Origin: Aquila chrysaetos chrysaetos
Taxonomy: Eukaryota > Chordata > Aves > Accipitriformes > Accipitridae
Length of the DNA stretch: 64,000 nucleotides
Assembly (NCBI RefSeq): GCF_900496995.4
Contig: NC_044030.1
Coordinates: 78,284,017 to 78,348,016, forward strand
Direction: 5' to 3'
Program-made: the position numbers and the translations under genes
The notes under the pieces: model-generated
Told to the model about the DNA's origin: nothing
Database searches by the model: none
What the model saw: only the letters and a program-made list of their open reading frames with translations
In this document: piece after piece, positions 33,201 to 48,200 of the stretch
How the letters are laid out: each line of letters opens with the position of its first letter
Position numbering within the stretch: position 1 is the first letter of the stretch

Positions 33201-36200
33201 GGTGCTGTCTTAGTGTCTTGCACAGGAAATAATTTTCTTTGCCACTTGAAACATAGCCTCTAGAATGCCTGTGGCTGCTGGGGAGCTGCAGACAGTCTTG
33301 CCCTTGTCTTCCCTCCGTCTCTTACCTCCCCATTTTGCTGAGTGCTCTTGCCAGAAGCTGCTCCCTGGGGTGGCAGTGCTGGCTTCTTGGAGCCTGGCTG
33401 TGATGCCAGTCCAAGAGGGAGGCAAGGTGGGTGCTTGTGCAGGAGCGGGAGAGGTGAACAGAGAGGCTCTTTGTGTGTCTGCAGGAGTCAGGGACGGGTG
33501 AGGAGGCCATGGTCAGCGTCGTCTGTTCCTACGATGACCTGAGCCGCAAGCTTTGGAACCTGAAGGGGCTGCCGCTGACGGTGACAGCTGTGCAGGGCGT
33601 CCATCCAGCCCTCCGGTACACGGACGTGAGTGTCCCTGGGCACTGCCCTTGCATAGGGGCCTGCGAGGAGCTGGGGGGTGCCCTGGGGTGAGGGGGGAGA
33701 GAGAGAATTAGTCACTCTCTGCTTTTCCGGCTCCTGAGAGCCCTCAGGGGAATGTGGTGCCTCTTCTTTGCTGCCCCGTCCCTGGGGCTTGCTATGCGCA
33801 AGTTGGCTAAGCCCTCCGTGTCGGAGGGCTTTGCTGGGGCAGGAGGTTTGGGGTGAGGAGGTGCGCAGTGCCCTGGGTTTTCTGCTCCCTGTTCTTAGTC
33901 CTCAGGTTGCTGCTCTCTCTCAGGTCTTCCCTCCCATTCCCATGAAGCCTATTTATTCCTTCCATACCCGAATCAGGACCAAGCAATTGCTACTTCCCTC
34001 AGAGGAGAAGCCCTGCCCGGCCTACATAGCCCCGCTGAAGAGTAAGTGGGGATTGATGTGAGCAGGAGATGATTTGGTGGGGGGGAAGCAGAGGCAGGCA
34101 GCAATGCTGGCTCTGTTACTGCTGCATTGGTGTGCTGCAGGCAGGAGCAGAGCCCTGGCTCCTCCTGCTCTCCTGCTGTAACCTCTAGTCCCAGCCACCC
34201 CCATCCATCACCTCATTTCTGCATGGGGCTCACTGGCCTCCTGCTGTCCCTTTGCCCCCAGTCATCTGCCACATGGAAGGCAGTGGCCAGTGGCCACAGG
34301 ACAAAGAAGCCATCAAGCGCATCAAGGCGGCTTTCCACCTCCAGCTGGCTGAGCTCCTCCAGCAGCAGCACCAGTTGGTTTGCAGACCTGCAGTCACCCA
34401 CACCGATGTGTACAAGGTAGAGTGACGATGGGGACCTTCTCCAGACCTGACTTGTTACTGAGGAGGCACGTGGGAGGCTGTGGCAGTGCCCCCACTGGAC
34501 AAAACGAGGATTTGGGTGATGGGCATAGGAGAGAACATGGTGAGACTGCGCTGATGCCAGGATGCTGCTGTTGTGTCCCTGAGGTGCAGTGTAGCACACC
34601 AAGCCTGACTTCACTTTCTGCTCCCATCTCAGGAAGGCTACGTTTTCCGTCTCCAAGTAGCCTACCACCGGGAGCCCCTGATCTTGAAGGAAGTGGTCAC
34701 CCCAGAAGGGATGCTGAAGTACCAGGACACAGAGGATTCTCGGCAGCTGGAGCTGGAGACATTGCATCTGCCCTATCTAACCAGCTCCCTGCATGGGTAA
34801 GTGAGGCAGGGCATGCCTGGGGGGCCAGGACACAGGATGTGGCTGGAAGCCAGTGTGGAGGTGCCCTTGAGTATTGGAGGGTAATGGTGGGGAGAGGAGC
34901 TCACCATGGGAAGTGGCCCTTCAGCCCACCTTGTGAGAGGTTCTGTGGGAGGACAGAGGGATGAATGTGGGTGGGGGTGGCACCGGTTGGCCCTGTTGTC
35001 ACATCTGAGGTCACTGGTATGGGGGACAAGTACCAAAGAGTAGCATGGTTAGAGAGGAGCATGTGGCAGCATTTCCCCTTCATTTCCCCAAAATCTCAAC
35101 AGCCCCAGAGAGTGCCCTGTGCTCATAATGCTGTGGACACGTTCCTGGCAGGTTTTTGACCCTCCCTTCTCTCTTGCGGAATGCCAAAAGGCCGTTCTGG
35201 GTGCTGGGATGTGTGGGTTGAGCAGTGGCTTGTCTCCCTCCTCGCAGGCTCCAGCAGCAGCACCCTGTCTTCGGCAGCACTTGCCGGCTGGCCAAGCGCT
35301 GGGTCTGTGCCCAGCTCCTGAGTGACAACATCTCTGAGGAGTGTGTGGACCTCCTTGTGGCATTTCTCTTCCTCCACCCGGCCCCCTTCACGCCGCCCAG
35401 GTGAGGATGAGGAGCCTGGGCTGGCCCAGTGGGGATGTAGTGCTTTTTTCCTTACCTGGGATGGAGGAGGGATGGGTTGCTGCTGGGGCAGGAGGTGCTG
35501 AGAGGGTGCACAGCAGGGCGTATGAGGCCCCTGTGCTGCCAAAACGCTGTCCCAAGCCCTGTTGGAAGTGGCTGGCCTGAGGAGATGGGGATGCTTGGAG
35601 CTGTGGGGCTGTGGCTTCCCCTACTCTGTGCTGCAGAGAAAGGGGGGAAGCAGGTAAGGATGGGAGCAAGTGTGCTTGTGGCCTCTGGGTGCTGGTGGTA
35701 CAACCGTGGGGTGTCTTATGCCTTCTTGAGGACTGGTGGGGCCCCTCATCCTGGGGGTGATGGCCAGGAGAAGCAGGGGCGGGGGCTGCATTGTGGCTAC
35801 CAGCATGCTGGGGCTCCTGCATTCCCTCGAGGGATGTTACAGTGGTGCTGGCGGCTGCAGCCTTCCTTCGTCCTGGAGGGAACTCCTGAGCGAAGGGCAA
35901 AAGGTTGGCTGCTGAAAGCTGAATGGAGTAGCAATGTTGGTAAATAACCCTGCAGGGCCAATTGCTTGCTGGCCCCTGGCAGGTGGATGGGATGCGGCCC
36001 AGAGGGAGTGAAATGAAGTTAAAGGGACTGTTTTTGCTCTGTGTGGATCCAAAAGGTTACTCTGCCCTGCACTCGGGGTCTAGTTTCCTTCCCCAAAGTA
36101 GCAGGAGTAACAGCCTGGTGCCTAAAATGCTTTCTTGTCTCCTAAAATACGCTGCAGTAGGAGCTCTGTCTTCCCAGCTGTCTGGTTTTGCATACCTGCT

Positions 36201-39200
36201 GTGTCACAGGGGAAGAGGCACAGTGGGAGCTTGGCCGTTGTTCAGAGCTGCAGCAGAGATGGGAGCAGCCTTCTCTCCACCTCCCCCTTGCTCCAACCCC
36301 AGGAATCTGGGTGGGGAGAGTGTCAGGAGATGGGGCAACTGGGGGCAATGTTTCACTTTCTGCTGGTTTCTTTTACCTGGGGAGGGAAAAACAAGGGGGA
36401 AGGACTTTCCCTGGGGATTCGCAGAAGGGGAATTGCCTCATGTTTGTCCTGGACTTCCCTTTCCCACCACAGACATCCCTTCTTGGGCTGTGTGTGGGCT
36501 GGGCATGGCTAACTCACCCCCAAGCCCAGCTCCTCTTGCTGCCAGGGGAGCAAATGCGAGTGCTGAACTGTTTTGTCTTGCCTGCAGCTCTCCCCAGGTG
36601 GGGTTCCTGCGCTTCCTTGACTTGCTGGCAACCTTTGACTGGAAAAACAACCCTCTGATTGTCAACCTGAATGCTGGCCTCACAGGTGAGCAGGCAGCAT
36701 GCAGGAGAGCCGCAGTGTGAGGGTCTTGAGCCCTTTTTGGTCAGCACCTGGCTGTAGGGGCTTGGATACATGGAGGCGTCACAGCTTCTGCCAGGGGCAA
36801 GGAGATTTTCCACTCCCTAGCTCCTGTCCTGCTGTGCTTGGCTTCAGGATGGGTTTGGTTGTGGGGTGTTTTTTTTCTCCTCCTGCCTGCCTTTGAATAA
36901 GTAGATCTTGGTGATGATGCTCTGCTACTTCTGATCTCACTGAAATCTGTGACGAACCTGGGTGGTGTTGGACATGGTCATGTCTTTGAAGCCCTCTCCT
37001 CCTTCATAGCTGGCATTTTTGCTTGAGGCTTTGCCCTGGCTCTGGGGGACCAAAGCTTTGGTTGTGCTGGGAGAGCAGTTCGGCTCTTGAACAGGAAGCT
37101 TCAAAGCCTTCTGCTGCGTGTCTGCTTTGAGAGCCTCACTGAGCCGCTCAGATAATGGAGATGATCTGCTAGTCCCCAATTTCAAAACCTGCAAAAGAAA
37201 AGAGCTGCAGTCTTCCAGGTTTTGTTGCCTCCTGAGCCTTGAAGATCTCCTAGTAAAAGTTTCTGGTTTCCAAAGGAGTGCATTGGCACATCCACGCAGA
37301 CCTATGGTCCTGCCCTCTTCCTCATGTTTTGTCTGTGGGCTCTTTCGGATGTGTGCTGTCTTTCCCCAGGAGTCAGAAGAGACCCTGGGATTGTCTTGGC
37401 TTTGCGTGGTCGTGGGGTGGGGGAGATACCTACACCCAGCTTTTAAAGCTGATTTATAAAAAAAAGTCAAGCTGCTTGGGAGAGAACTGGGTTTTGGAAA
37501 CTGATATTTTTCTACCCTCCAGCTTTTTTTAATGAGCTAAATGGGAATTGGTTTTGGCCAAAGAGCTGGGTTTTTTTCCCCTTGAGGGGTGGTGGTGGGG
37601 AAATAGGTAGAAAACTCTTTGGGCGCAAACTCTGTCATTAGCTTATAATGTGAGTTCCCAGCCTGCATCAGTCCCAGTGCTTGCCATGTCTGGGCCCACC
37701 TGGGTGGGTTTAGAGCAAAGGTCCATCTAGCCCTGCATCCTGTCTCCAAAACTTGCCACAGGTGGATGCTGAGGGAAGCCTGAGAGCAGAGCAAGCCTGA
37801 GGTGATGGAGCTCTGGTTGCATGTGGACTGTGGGATCAGAGGGCTGGGATTGATTAAAGCCTGTTGTACTGCCCTTTTTTGGGCTGCAGTACATGGGTGA
37901 GGAGGCCGGAGGGCTGTGGATGGGCAGAGCATCTCAACCATCTGCCCATCCTCTTCAGAGGCTGACTGCACAGAGATCAAGAACAAGTTTGTGGCTGCTC
38001 GCTCTCGCCTCCCCGTCATGTTCATCGCCACCCCCAAAGACCGGTGGAGCTCCATGTGGACCCAAGAGCGACCCTCAGTGCAGGTGAGCTGGGCCCTCTG
38101 TCCTTGCCGCATGGTGGCTACTGGCTTGGGGCAGTTCCCTGCTCCCAGTGCTGGAGCGAGCTCCAACGGCTGCGTGGGTGAGCAGGGTCCCTGCTACATC
38201 CAGGACTGCCAGGTTTCACCCTCTGGCTTTCTTCCCTCCCCAGATCTTGCAGCGCCTTCTCGTGCTGGCCTCAGAGTCTCTCCGCGCCCTGGAGGAGCAG
38301 CTCATGGACCCGCTCAACAGCCAGGATGTGAAGGTAACTCCCTGGGGTGCCAGCACAAGGGCTTTCAGGCACTGGCAAAGCATGCTGGTCTTTGGTAATG
38401 ATCACTGGGATGTGTTAGTAGGATTCAGGCTGTGGCCATGCATGGTTGCCCTGGGATGAAAAGCAGCAAGGAGGGGAGCACACAGGCTGGTGCCCCGCTG
38501 TGCTACCCTGCTTCTGGGGGATCCAGCTCTGCATAGCAACCTGGGGTGAAATATTGTGACTGGGACGAATTTATCTTGTATTCTTTGGTTTTCTTGGGAT
38601 GTGAGCAAACCCACAATGTTCCTGTGCCAAATAGGTCATGTATCTGTGACTGCAGCAAATGGCCCCTCTGGGAGACTCTGTGTTGGTGTAGCTGTGCAAA
38701 TCTGGCTTGTGTGCTTGAGTCTAACCAAGCCCAAGGTAGCGGAGGTTTTGGTAGGGTGCTAACAGGCAGTTCAGGAAGATGTTATTTTGGTTTGAGTGGA
38801 GGAGCAAGGCCGTATATAGTTTAACCCTCTTCATTTTCTCAGTGATTTTATTTTTTAAGTTAAAGCATCCATTACTGAAATGGACCTAGCAGATGTAGAC
38901 ATATTTAGTTGCCCTTTGAAGGGAGTTACTTGTGTTTTGGAGGGGAGCTTGTTGGTGTACCAAGTAGTGACCTAGGCAGTTAAAGCTGAGAGGACACAAA
39001 AAGCTAAACAGTGGTTAGATATGACAGATTTATCTAAGGAAAAAAACCCAACCACATATAGTGGATTTTTTTTTTTCTGCCTAGACAATATAAAAAGGAT
39101 TTACTGACATTGCTTTCAGTTCTGCTGCATTTTGTGCTGCAAGTATTACAGGGGTGAGATCTACTTGAGATGGTGGCAGTGCGCGTTACAGGGTTGTGAA

Positions 39201-42200
39201 GGGATGAGACACTGTACACGTGAGACGTGCCTGGTGTGCTACAGTCGCAGTGTGGACCCAAGACTGAAATTCAAGAGGTGCAGTGTGAGCTGGGGATGAT
39301 TACCTCCCGAAATGAGCCATTGCAAGTCCGTAGCATCCTCCTAACCCCTTGACTCAGCCTCCTTGGTCCTCCATCCCTCTCCCCTCCTCTTGGCCATTGC
39401 AGTGGGATCCTTTCCCATCCCCAGAGTATCCCTCCGGCCCATACTGGTGTCTTCCCAGGCCTGTGATGTTCCTTAGGGATGAACATGGGACACTGTTTCC
39501 AGGGCTTCTAACCTATTTGTAAGCAAAGCTTGGGGCAGGGAGAAGGGAAAAGCCTTTCCAGTGCAACTTGGACTTGCTTCCTCTTCCCATGTATCTAAGA
39601 GGGTGCTCCAAGATTTTTTTGTCTTTGCATTTGGGTCACGTGGGGATGTGTCCGCTCTCGTGCAGATGCAGACATGGATTTGTGAGCCCCATTCCCTTGC
39701 TCCCCGGGGAGTACAATAAGCCATGGGCTGGGTCAGCTGTGTGGGAAAGTGGGGGTCTGCATGGACCAGAGCTGTGTCTTGGTGCTGGTCACTCATGTTC
39801 TTCATGTGCGTTCTCCCCAGCCTGGCTATAAACCAGCTTCAAGCAGTGGGTTTTCTGCCAGCTCCAAGATGGGCAGTGTCCCATGCCTCTGTTCATGTCT
39901 CCGCATCATTTATTCCATGAATACGCACACATAATTTCAAGTTTTTTCTATTTTAATACAGCTGCATCCACAGTGCCAGATCCTGCTAGTCCAAATATTT
40001 ATGTGTCTGGGATTGCTCCCCTCCATTAATGGGGCTTGCTGTTACCCTCTGCTTGATGGAAGATGCTGCTGCCCTCTGGGGCAACTCCTGTTGGACAGCA
40101 GGACCATCCCATAATTACACAGCTCCTTGTGTCCCCTGGGTGTCGTTCAGCTCCTGTTAGCTTCTTGACCCCCCACTTCATTTTGGGACTCCGCCACATG
40201 TGGTGTGGTTACCTGTCTCAGCTCACTGTGTGTCCCTCGCTCAACCTCCCACCCCACTGTCGTGCACTTGGGTGGGCTTCCTGGGGTCTGTGGTCAGGGG
40301 TGGAGAGGACCACCTTGGCCCTGTGGAAAGCTCCTCTCCAGCCACCATCCCCAAGTCCTGGGGAGAGCAGTTAGATTTTTCTGCTGACTTGGGAAAGCAA
40401 TAGGGTAGAGAGTGTAGTCCTTCTGGCTAGCTATCTGATGTGGGTAGGGAGCAGCTCCCTTCTCTGAGTGTTGAGCTTGCTGTACAGTTGGGCTGTGGCA
40501 ATCAAATGTGTCCTTCCTGGTGCATTTTGGTGCAATGCAGAGAACATTTAGTCTATCCACCAGGAGATGTCCATGGGGGAACAACCTTGCTCTCAACAGA
40601 GTCCTTGTTAACAGCACTTGCATGGGGTGTAGGGGTGTGAGGATCACATTCTTCTCACGTAAGCAGAGCCCTTGCTGGAATGGGGACGTGTCTCAGCCCA
40701 GAGGGAATGAGGTGGCCAGTATGGGCTGGAGCTCCCCGTGGCTCCACCATAGCCATGTTTTTCCTGCGGATGTTTTGGCAAACTTCTGACATTAATCTCA
40801 CAAAAATTTTGGGTCTGGTTTACCGCTTTCTAAGATAAGGGAATAAAATGTAAGCAAGAACTTGGGAAACTTCTCTCATGTCTCCTGCTAGCCTGTGTCC
40901 TATATTGAGTAGCACTGGTCTTCTCTCCCTGCAGATGGTCTTTCGCCCTCCTTTGGACTTCTACGATGTCCTAATCCACCTGAATCCAAACCAGATTCCT
41001 CGGCATCTGGAGAGTGTGGACCAGCCACTAAAGTCATTTTCCCGGGGTGTGGTGAAGAACAGCACTGCTGTGAAGATCCTCTTTCCTGTGGTGGATTATG
41101 ACCCTGTACAATGCTACCTTCAGGAGCTGAGAGTAAGCATGGCCTGTTGGGGAGGCACAAGGGGATGGCTACCTAAGGGTGAGCTGCCTTCTGGCATTCA
41201 GGTTGCCTGCCACTGCAGGACCTAGTTGGTGACATCTTCATGTATTTTGCATGGGATTGTTACTCTGTGTGTGCATCTGAAATTGCTTCTTCAGCAGAAG
41301 ACCTGGTGAGTGCACCACCTGTTCCATGGAAATGGGAGTGCTGCTGATGTGAGAATGACCTCAGATACAAAGCACCTGGAGCTTTTGCTGAAGAATATTA
41401 TATTTCAATGCAAAAGTATCTTTAAGCCATTTGTCTCTAGTCAGTTAATTGACTTTTTATGGCTTGTTGCACCAACTGGCGTGCATGATGGACAGTAGCT
41501 ACCTATATTTTCGGGGGGGATGTACAGGAATCCATGGCCTGGTACCTGTAGGGCTCCTGCTGTTAGGACAATGGTTGCATAAGCCATAGAGGCTGAACAT
41601 TGGTCACGGGATGGTTTCTCTGTGTCTGGTTACATGATGGCAGAGGAAGTTGGTAATGTGGGTATATGGAGAACATCAGTATCCAAAGTCAGCAACCCTG
41701 TTCTCTTCCACTGTGTGGCCATGCCAAAGCCTTAGCAAGCTGGGGAGGTATGCAAGATGCTGGGTGGCACTTGTGATCCACGCTGTATCTGGAGCTAGTG
41801 CCTCTTTGGCCCTTCCCAGCTTTATATGTGGTAGCTGAGTTAAACGTGTGCAGAGGTGGGACTGTGATGTCCTTTTTTCAAAACCTGGCTTGACTTTCAA
41901 GTGCCATTACCCCTTACCCACAGAAGTGCTGTGAACAGTGTCAGAACTGCTGTAGGAATCATAGGCTGGCTTTGGCAGGAAGTATGCTGCAGAGGTCTCT
42001 GGCCCTGTTCCCGACTCAGGGCAGAGCCAGCTTTGTCATTAGAGCAGGCTGCACAGAGCCCAGTCGCGTTGAATGCCGACTGTCTTCAGGGATGGAGATT
42101 TCCCACCTCCCTGTCCCAGTGTTTGGCCACCATTGTGAAAGAGGTGCCTGAATTGAAATTTCAGGCCAGGCTGGAAGATGCTGGGCCCTTTCATTTCAAG

Positions 42201-45200
42201 CTCCCCTTTCATCTTAACCCAGGTAGCTTGGGAAGTGGGCAAAGAAAACTTGCAAGGGTTTCTTTGAAAGTTTCCTCACCCTGGGCAGAGCCTTGTTACC
42301 TCCCAAGCTGCCTGCCAGCTGCGCTGCATGATGACCTCTGCCCATAGGAATCTGCTGTGGCTTCAGTAGAGCTGCCAGGTCTAGCAAGGTGCAAACTCAG
42401 TCCTCCTGTCACCCACAGCAGGTTGGGACAGTCTTGGGGGGTGACGAAGTGAGAGACAAGGATGCATGCAAGGCCTCCTTAAATTGAGGAAGACCTCAAA
42501 ATTGTCCCACAATTTCCCTGCAAGTAGCACTGCTTCTTTAGCTGGAAGGACATGGGGGAGAGATGTCCAGTGCTCTCCTGCCTTTGAGAAGGAAGGTGGT
42601 TGAGAAGCTGGAGGTCATGCAGACACATTGTAGAGAGCATGGGGGGGATTTTTTGGGGTCCAGGATATGCAAGAAGGAGGAGAAGCACCCTGCACCAGAC
42701 TTTTAAAATGGAATAGGAAGCACAGTGATTGGGAACCATCCTCTATTTCATTCTCTTTCCTGGTGCCTGGATCTGAGGAGGAGTATCAAGACCAGCCCCT
42801 CTCTTTTGTTCCCTAAGTGATGAGGATTTGACCTGCTGCTGTGAAACCTCAACCAGGAGACATAGATGTGGGTGGGAAATAGACTATCTTAAGCCTGAAA
42901 TCCTTCACCCCATGCTGGAAACGGGGGGTTATAGGTGAACAGAGCCTTTCAGCAACTGCCAAGGCACTGGAGGTGCCTGTATGCATGGGGCCAGAGCCTC
43001 CATGTCTCTGAAGGGGTCAGGGCTAAGTAACCCTCATGGAGACCTGGCAGGAGGCTGACTTCTTGCTTGAAGAGGAACTGGAGACTGCTGGATGAGCCAG
43101 TCGGGAGAGCAGGCTCCTTGGTGGGGCTGTTAATGGCTTGCAGCAAATCTGGCTGTATATCAAGGTGGTTGATCAGGAAACTCATCGGGGTGTGTTGCAG
43201 TTTATAGGACTTTTCTGTGCTTCTAGTGAACTCTGTGTCAGCAAATGGCTCCAGAAGTGAAAGGTGCAGAAGAGACTTCCCTGGAAAGCAGCTTTCATTA
43301 TCTGTCAAGCAATTATGACTTAATTGGTCCAGTCAATAGTGACATCCAAGCTGTCTGAATTTTTACTGCCTGTTTTCTCTAATACAGGTAATAATAGACT
43401 CGAAGTAGGGTTTGGTTGGGTTACAAATTACAGCTGGTCCTAAATCCAGTGTACTAACATCCCAATGAAGAAACATGGATATGAGCAAAGGTCATATTGC
43501 CTTGTTGGAAGCAGCATTGTGTTCACTTGGTGCCTCTTGTTCTTTGACCTGAGGGTGCTCAGGAAGGAACAGAGCAGGAACTGGTCACAGGTTTCTCTGA
43601 AGAGTGAACTATGGGGTAGAGAGCCTGAAATCTGCCTCGGCAGCCCTGTCTGGGGGGGGCTTTTCCTCCTCTTGAAGCCTCTGAGATAGGTATGGCTGTG
43701 TTCCCTTGTGGCCGTCATATTGGAGGTATCTTGCAGTACTAGTTCACTTGTCTCTCGTAGTTTTCAGATGAGTAGCAAGCAGACCTGAAGGCACTGATGA
43801 ATATCTCTGGGCAAACAGGTGTTTCTTCCCTTGAAAAAATCACAGAGGTGATGCTGCATGTGCTCTCAAATAACTCAGCAGTGTCCGTCTGTGTTGGAAG
43901 GCCTCAAAAGCTGACTTTGCACTGCAGGGTCACCAGCAACCAGGTGATGCCAAGCTGTCAGTAGAAACTACTCAATCGGAAATCATCTGGCTTTGTGTCT
44001 CAGTGTACCGATGTTGTTGCTTAGAGGCAAGACCTTTCCATCAGCTTTGTGCTATGACCTGGCTTTGGTTGGTAGCCTCTCCAGCACCCTTGTATTTCTC
44101 TTCCCCTGGCTTTCACTACTCTAAGTGGCATTCAGCTCCTCCTCATCCTGCAGGCTGGGAGCCCTGGGATGATCCAAATGCAGCAAGAAGCTGATGCTGG
44201 AAAGGAGTGTGGTGACAGCAGTGAATACTTACGAGAGATTTTGGATGAGAAGGCACTTGGATGCAGAACCGGCTGGCTTTGACTCAGAGTAATTTGCTAT
44301 CCCTTAATAGCACTAACCACAGAATTGAGCAACAGGGTTGTAGCTGAGGCTGACAGTGCCACCGTGGTGGGTTTATAGCAACAAAGGGAAACATCTTCCA
44401 TGCAGCAATGCTGCGGGATTTTGTTCTTTTCTATGGGCAGAAAAGAAACATCTGCCCTTTTCTGAGCTTGCCACGTGAAAAAGGGAAATGCCTGGGCATA
44501 CTGATTGAGTTGAGAGAGGCAGGGAGTAGCATCTTCCCCAGCGTCCTTGGCCCAGTAACCAGGAGACCCACTTTTCTACTGTCCAACCTGTTTGCTCCTG
44601 AGAGGTCCCTGTTCTTCTCAAATCAAAGGCATTAGGAAGGCAGGAGCGCTCTGGAGCCAAAGGATTGCTGCATGCCTTCCCCAAGGAGCCTAATCAGAGG
44701 ACAAAATGAAAGGAGGGGAGGTGCTGAGTCCTGACTGCCTTAATTTTTCCTGCTCTAAGGAGATGTGCTGCAGGAGCTGGTCTGATTGAGTTGCTCTGGT
44801 GCCTGGGAGGCTCTGGGTACAGATGAAAGGCTGGTCCTGGGATTCAGATGGCAAATTCTTCAATTCCAGGACAGATCTGATAGAAAAGGCCTGTTCTGGG
44901 AGTCTGTCCAGATTAGAAGGCTTTGCAGACAGACACTTTTGAGGAAAAGCAGGTGCCAGACGTCCTGCAGAGAGGGCTTCCCTGGAGCTTCAGGCCATCA
45001 CCAGCCTCCCTGCTGCTTTTGGTCCTGAGCACCTTGGCGAGCAAACCCTGGGTTGGGTCCTGGTGAGGATTTTCCAGCAAGGCTAAATTAAGTTTAAGCG
45101 TCTCAGATGAGGCTCCCATTGGGCCTCCATCATGCCTGCTTATTTGTGTTGTGGTGGCTGTTGAGCTGCTGAACCCTGAGCTGTTTGCTGGAGATGTGGT

Positions 45201-48200
45201 GTGGAAAGGCTCAATCGGTGCAGCTTTTGCTCCAGGGTGGCTTGACTGTCCTCCGGACTCAAGAGACGATACAGAGGACACAGGACTTGTCAATATGCTT
45301 GCCATACTCATCTGCATGCATTTAGGAGCTCACAAAGCCCAAAGGCTCTGGTCACCTCCCTGAGGTCCAGAGCTGTTCTCTCATGGTGGGGAAGATCGGT
45401 CGAAGCTGCCTGTGCCATGTCCATCTGCATGTCTGTAATGGCTGTTAAAAGACCTAACATTTCTTACTGGGTCTTTGGTCTCACTAGGTCATTAGGTCAT
45501 TGGATGTCTTTTGCTGAGCTTTAGCTTTCTCTGGCTGTACATGCCTGTGGAAGAGCTCGTGGCTGAGGAGCTGCCCATCTTGTACATGGGAGATCTTTCC
45601 TGTGCGGATGAGCAGGAAAATGTTTCCTGCTTTACTGTAAACATCCTTTCCTCTACAGCAATGTTTTGCATTTCTTGCACCTTCAGACAAGACCTATCTG
45701 GAAGACGTATAGTCCCTTTCCTTCTTTCCATGGTGTAGGAATGTGTATCTTGCTACTGCATGTTGAGAAGGAATTAATGATATTAAAAATTCTCGTTCTC
45801 TTAAAATGTATAAGCTGTGGTTACGGGATGTAGCTGGAACTGGTGAAATCTTTTCAGGTCAGACTGTTCCCTTCCTGTTTTGACTGACAGGGCTGACTCC
45901 TCCTATGGCAACTGATGACAGGCAGAGATGAACTGAAAAAGTTCTGTGAGCTCTCTTAGCATGGAGGAAACCTTCCTGTTTGGATCTATGCCCTTGGAGG
46001 GGCAGAGGTGGCATGAAATTACCCACTTTTACAGCTGCAGAGCAGCTAAGTGACCCTTGGCATAGTGCCCAGGGCTGGGGGTGCATGCACACGCACATGC
46101 GTTACACATATGGGCACACATGTGCTTAGTGAGGCATCAGCCCCTTGTGCTCATTGGGTGAGCTGACAGGGTACGTGTGGCTGCATTTCTTCTATGTTGG
46201 TAATGCCTTCCCAGAGGTTCTGTAGGATTTGTACCATAGGAAGTGACTGAAGACTTTAGTCTCAGACGGTTTGGTGGATTGGTGGACAAGGCATGTTTGC
46301 TAATGCAGCCAGGAGAACATGGGTGGCTTTCTCCCTTGCCATACTTCTTTGTCACTGCCCCAGACCCCCAGGACAAGGATCTGTATGTGGCTCTGATGAG
46401 GCACTCAGAGGTGGAAAAGTTTGGGTAGTTTGAAATACCTTTTACCAGTTGAATCCCAAACCTAACACCCAGATTTCTTTTATTTTAAAACCTCTCTGAC
46501 ACAGGAGTAACCCCAGCCTGGTTTTCTCGACAGTACTCCTTGCTGTGTTTGGGTGTGAGGGAAGGCTCTGTCTGTGTCAGGTAACCTCTGAGCATCAGGA
46601 CCTTAAAGTGTTAACCACACATGTAGTCGTTTGTTGGAAGTAGCTTCAATAGGGTTTTATACTGGTGGATCCCTTGCTGAGAACACTTAAAATGTTCTAA
46701 ACACTGAGAAAAATTTGACTGATGTATTTGTCACTTGAACTGCGGTTGCACCAGGAGGAGCTGCTAGGCACGTTTCGGGTGCAGAGGCCTCCCTAAGAGA
46801 CTCCTCTTTTTCCATCAGCCGTGATGCAGTGAGCCCCATCTCCGGGTAAGAGCAGTGAAAAACCGGGTGGATAAATGGTTACGTGAAAAAAACCCACCCC
46901 TAAACAACAACAGTGTAGTTGCTTAACTAGCAATAAGTGCTTACCTCATTGCAAAATCCACACTTCAGCCCGAGCTGCTTAATCCAGTAATCCCGTTTTA
47001 GATCAGGGTATTGTTTTACTCACCACCTTTCTCCATCCTTTCATTCCTACAACCCAGGTGGCTCCTTACACAGCTTGAGCTAATCTTCTTCCAGGCGCCA
47101 TGTACCCCTTCCCCAGACAATGAGGCTCCTCTGAATCGCAACCCTGAGCTTGCAGGTCCCCTGTGTCTCTGGGAGATGGGAACCAGCTGTACGTTTTGCT
47201 CATGGCAGGGATCCTCCCGAGCAGGGAGAGCTTTCCCTGGGCCTTTAAAGTTGAATTGCAACCAAAGATAACAGCAGCTAGAGAAGGGAGTAGGGGTTCA
47301 AACGTACTCCCTGCCTTTTCTTCCTTTTCTCTTAAACTTTCCTTTGAGGGTGTTTGCAGGCTCAGGCAAGCCCAGTGGCACTGGGCATGGAGAATGGGAT
47401 GTAGAAAGGGAGGTGAACTCTGTTTGCTTTTGCTCCCCAAGCCTCTGTACAAACAGAAGTGTGGTGACTAATACACCAGACCCTTTTAATGCTGCAGTTC
47501 CCTAAGAGTTGAATGTGCATTTCCACTGCTTGGTGGAGCTGGCCTGAAGCACAATTGTGTGGATGATGCTGGGAGCAGTGCAAGTGCAGAACCTTGCCTT
47601 TTGCTGGGATTTTGAACTAGATACCATCCTTTTAACATCTGCCCTCTGCTCCCTGCTGTCTGGATAAAAGGTGCTGGGTATCAGGCCCAACAGTGGTTTT
47701 ATTGGGAAATGAGCTGAGCCTGGGAGGGCTCCTTTTCTGCAAATGCTCCTGGCTCCTGTCCAGCAGGACATGCCTGTAAAAAATACCTTTCTCCTAGGGA
47801 GTATCATGTGGCACTTCAAACCTCGCCCTGTAGAGTAGCGGGGCTTTTTCAGGTTCTCACATGCTTTGCTCCCCTCTGGTTCAAAAGGTGCATGTTGGTG
47901 GTCAGTGTGCCCTGAGCTTTTTTGCCCTTCGTTGAGCTTTCCTTCCCTCCTGCTCTTTGCCTTTAGGCAAAAGGAGGAGTATTCCCTGTTGATGGGGCTC
48001 TGAGCATAACCCATCGCTTTCAGAAGAGAAATGCCAGGGTGGGCTGCCTCTTTCTCAATGTATTTTTAGACAGTGGCTTTCCTAGCCAGTTTGGCGAGGT
48101 AATGCCTTGACCAGCCTTGCTTCTGTGAAGATCCCATGAAGTGGGATGAGCTGGCAGGTCTGAGGATCTTCCCAGCTTGATGGCCTAATCGTGTTGCCCT

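Noticed and set aside
36900..36960. Possible C/D-box snoRNA in NOL6 intron 21 (GTGATGA followed by CTGA)
   Set aside because: The distance from box C to the two CTGA motifs is too short and no terminal stem is visible.
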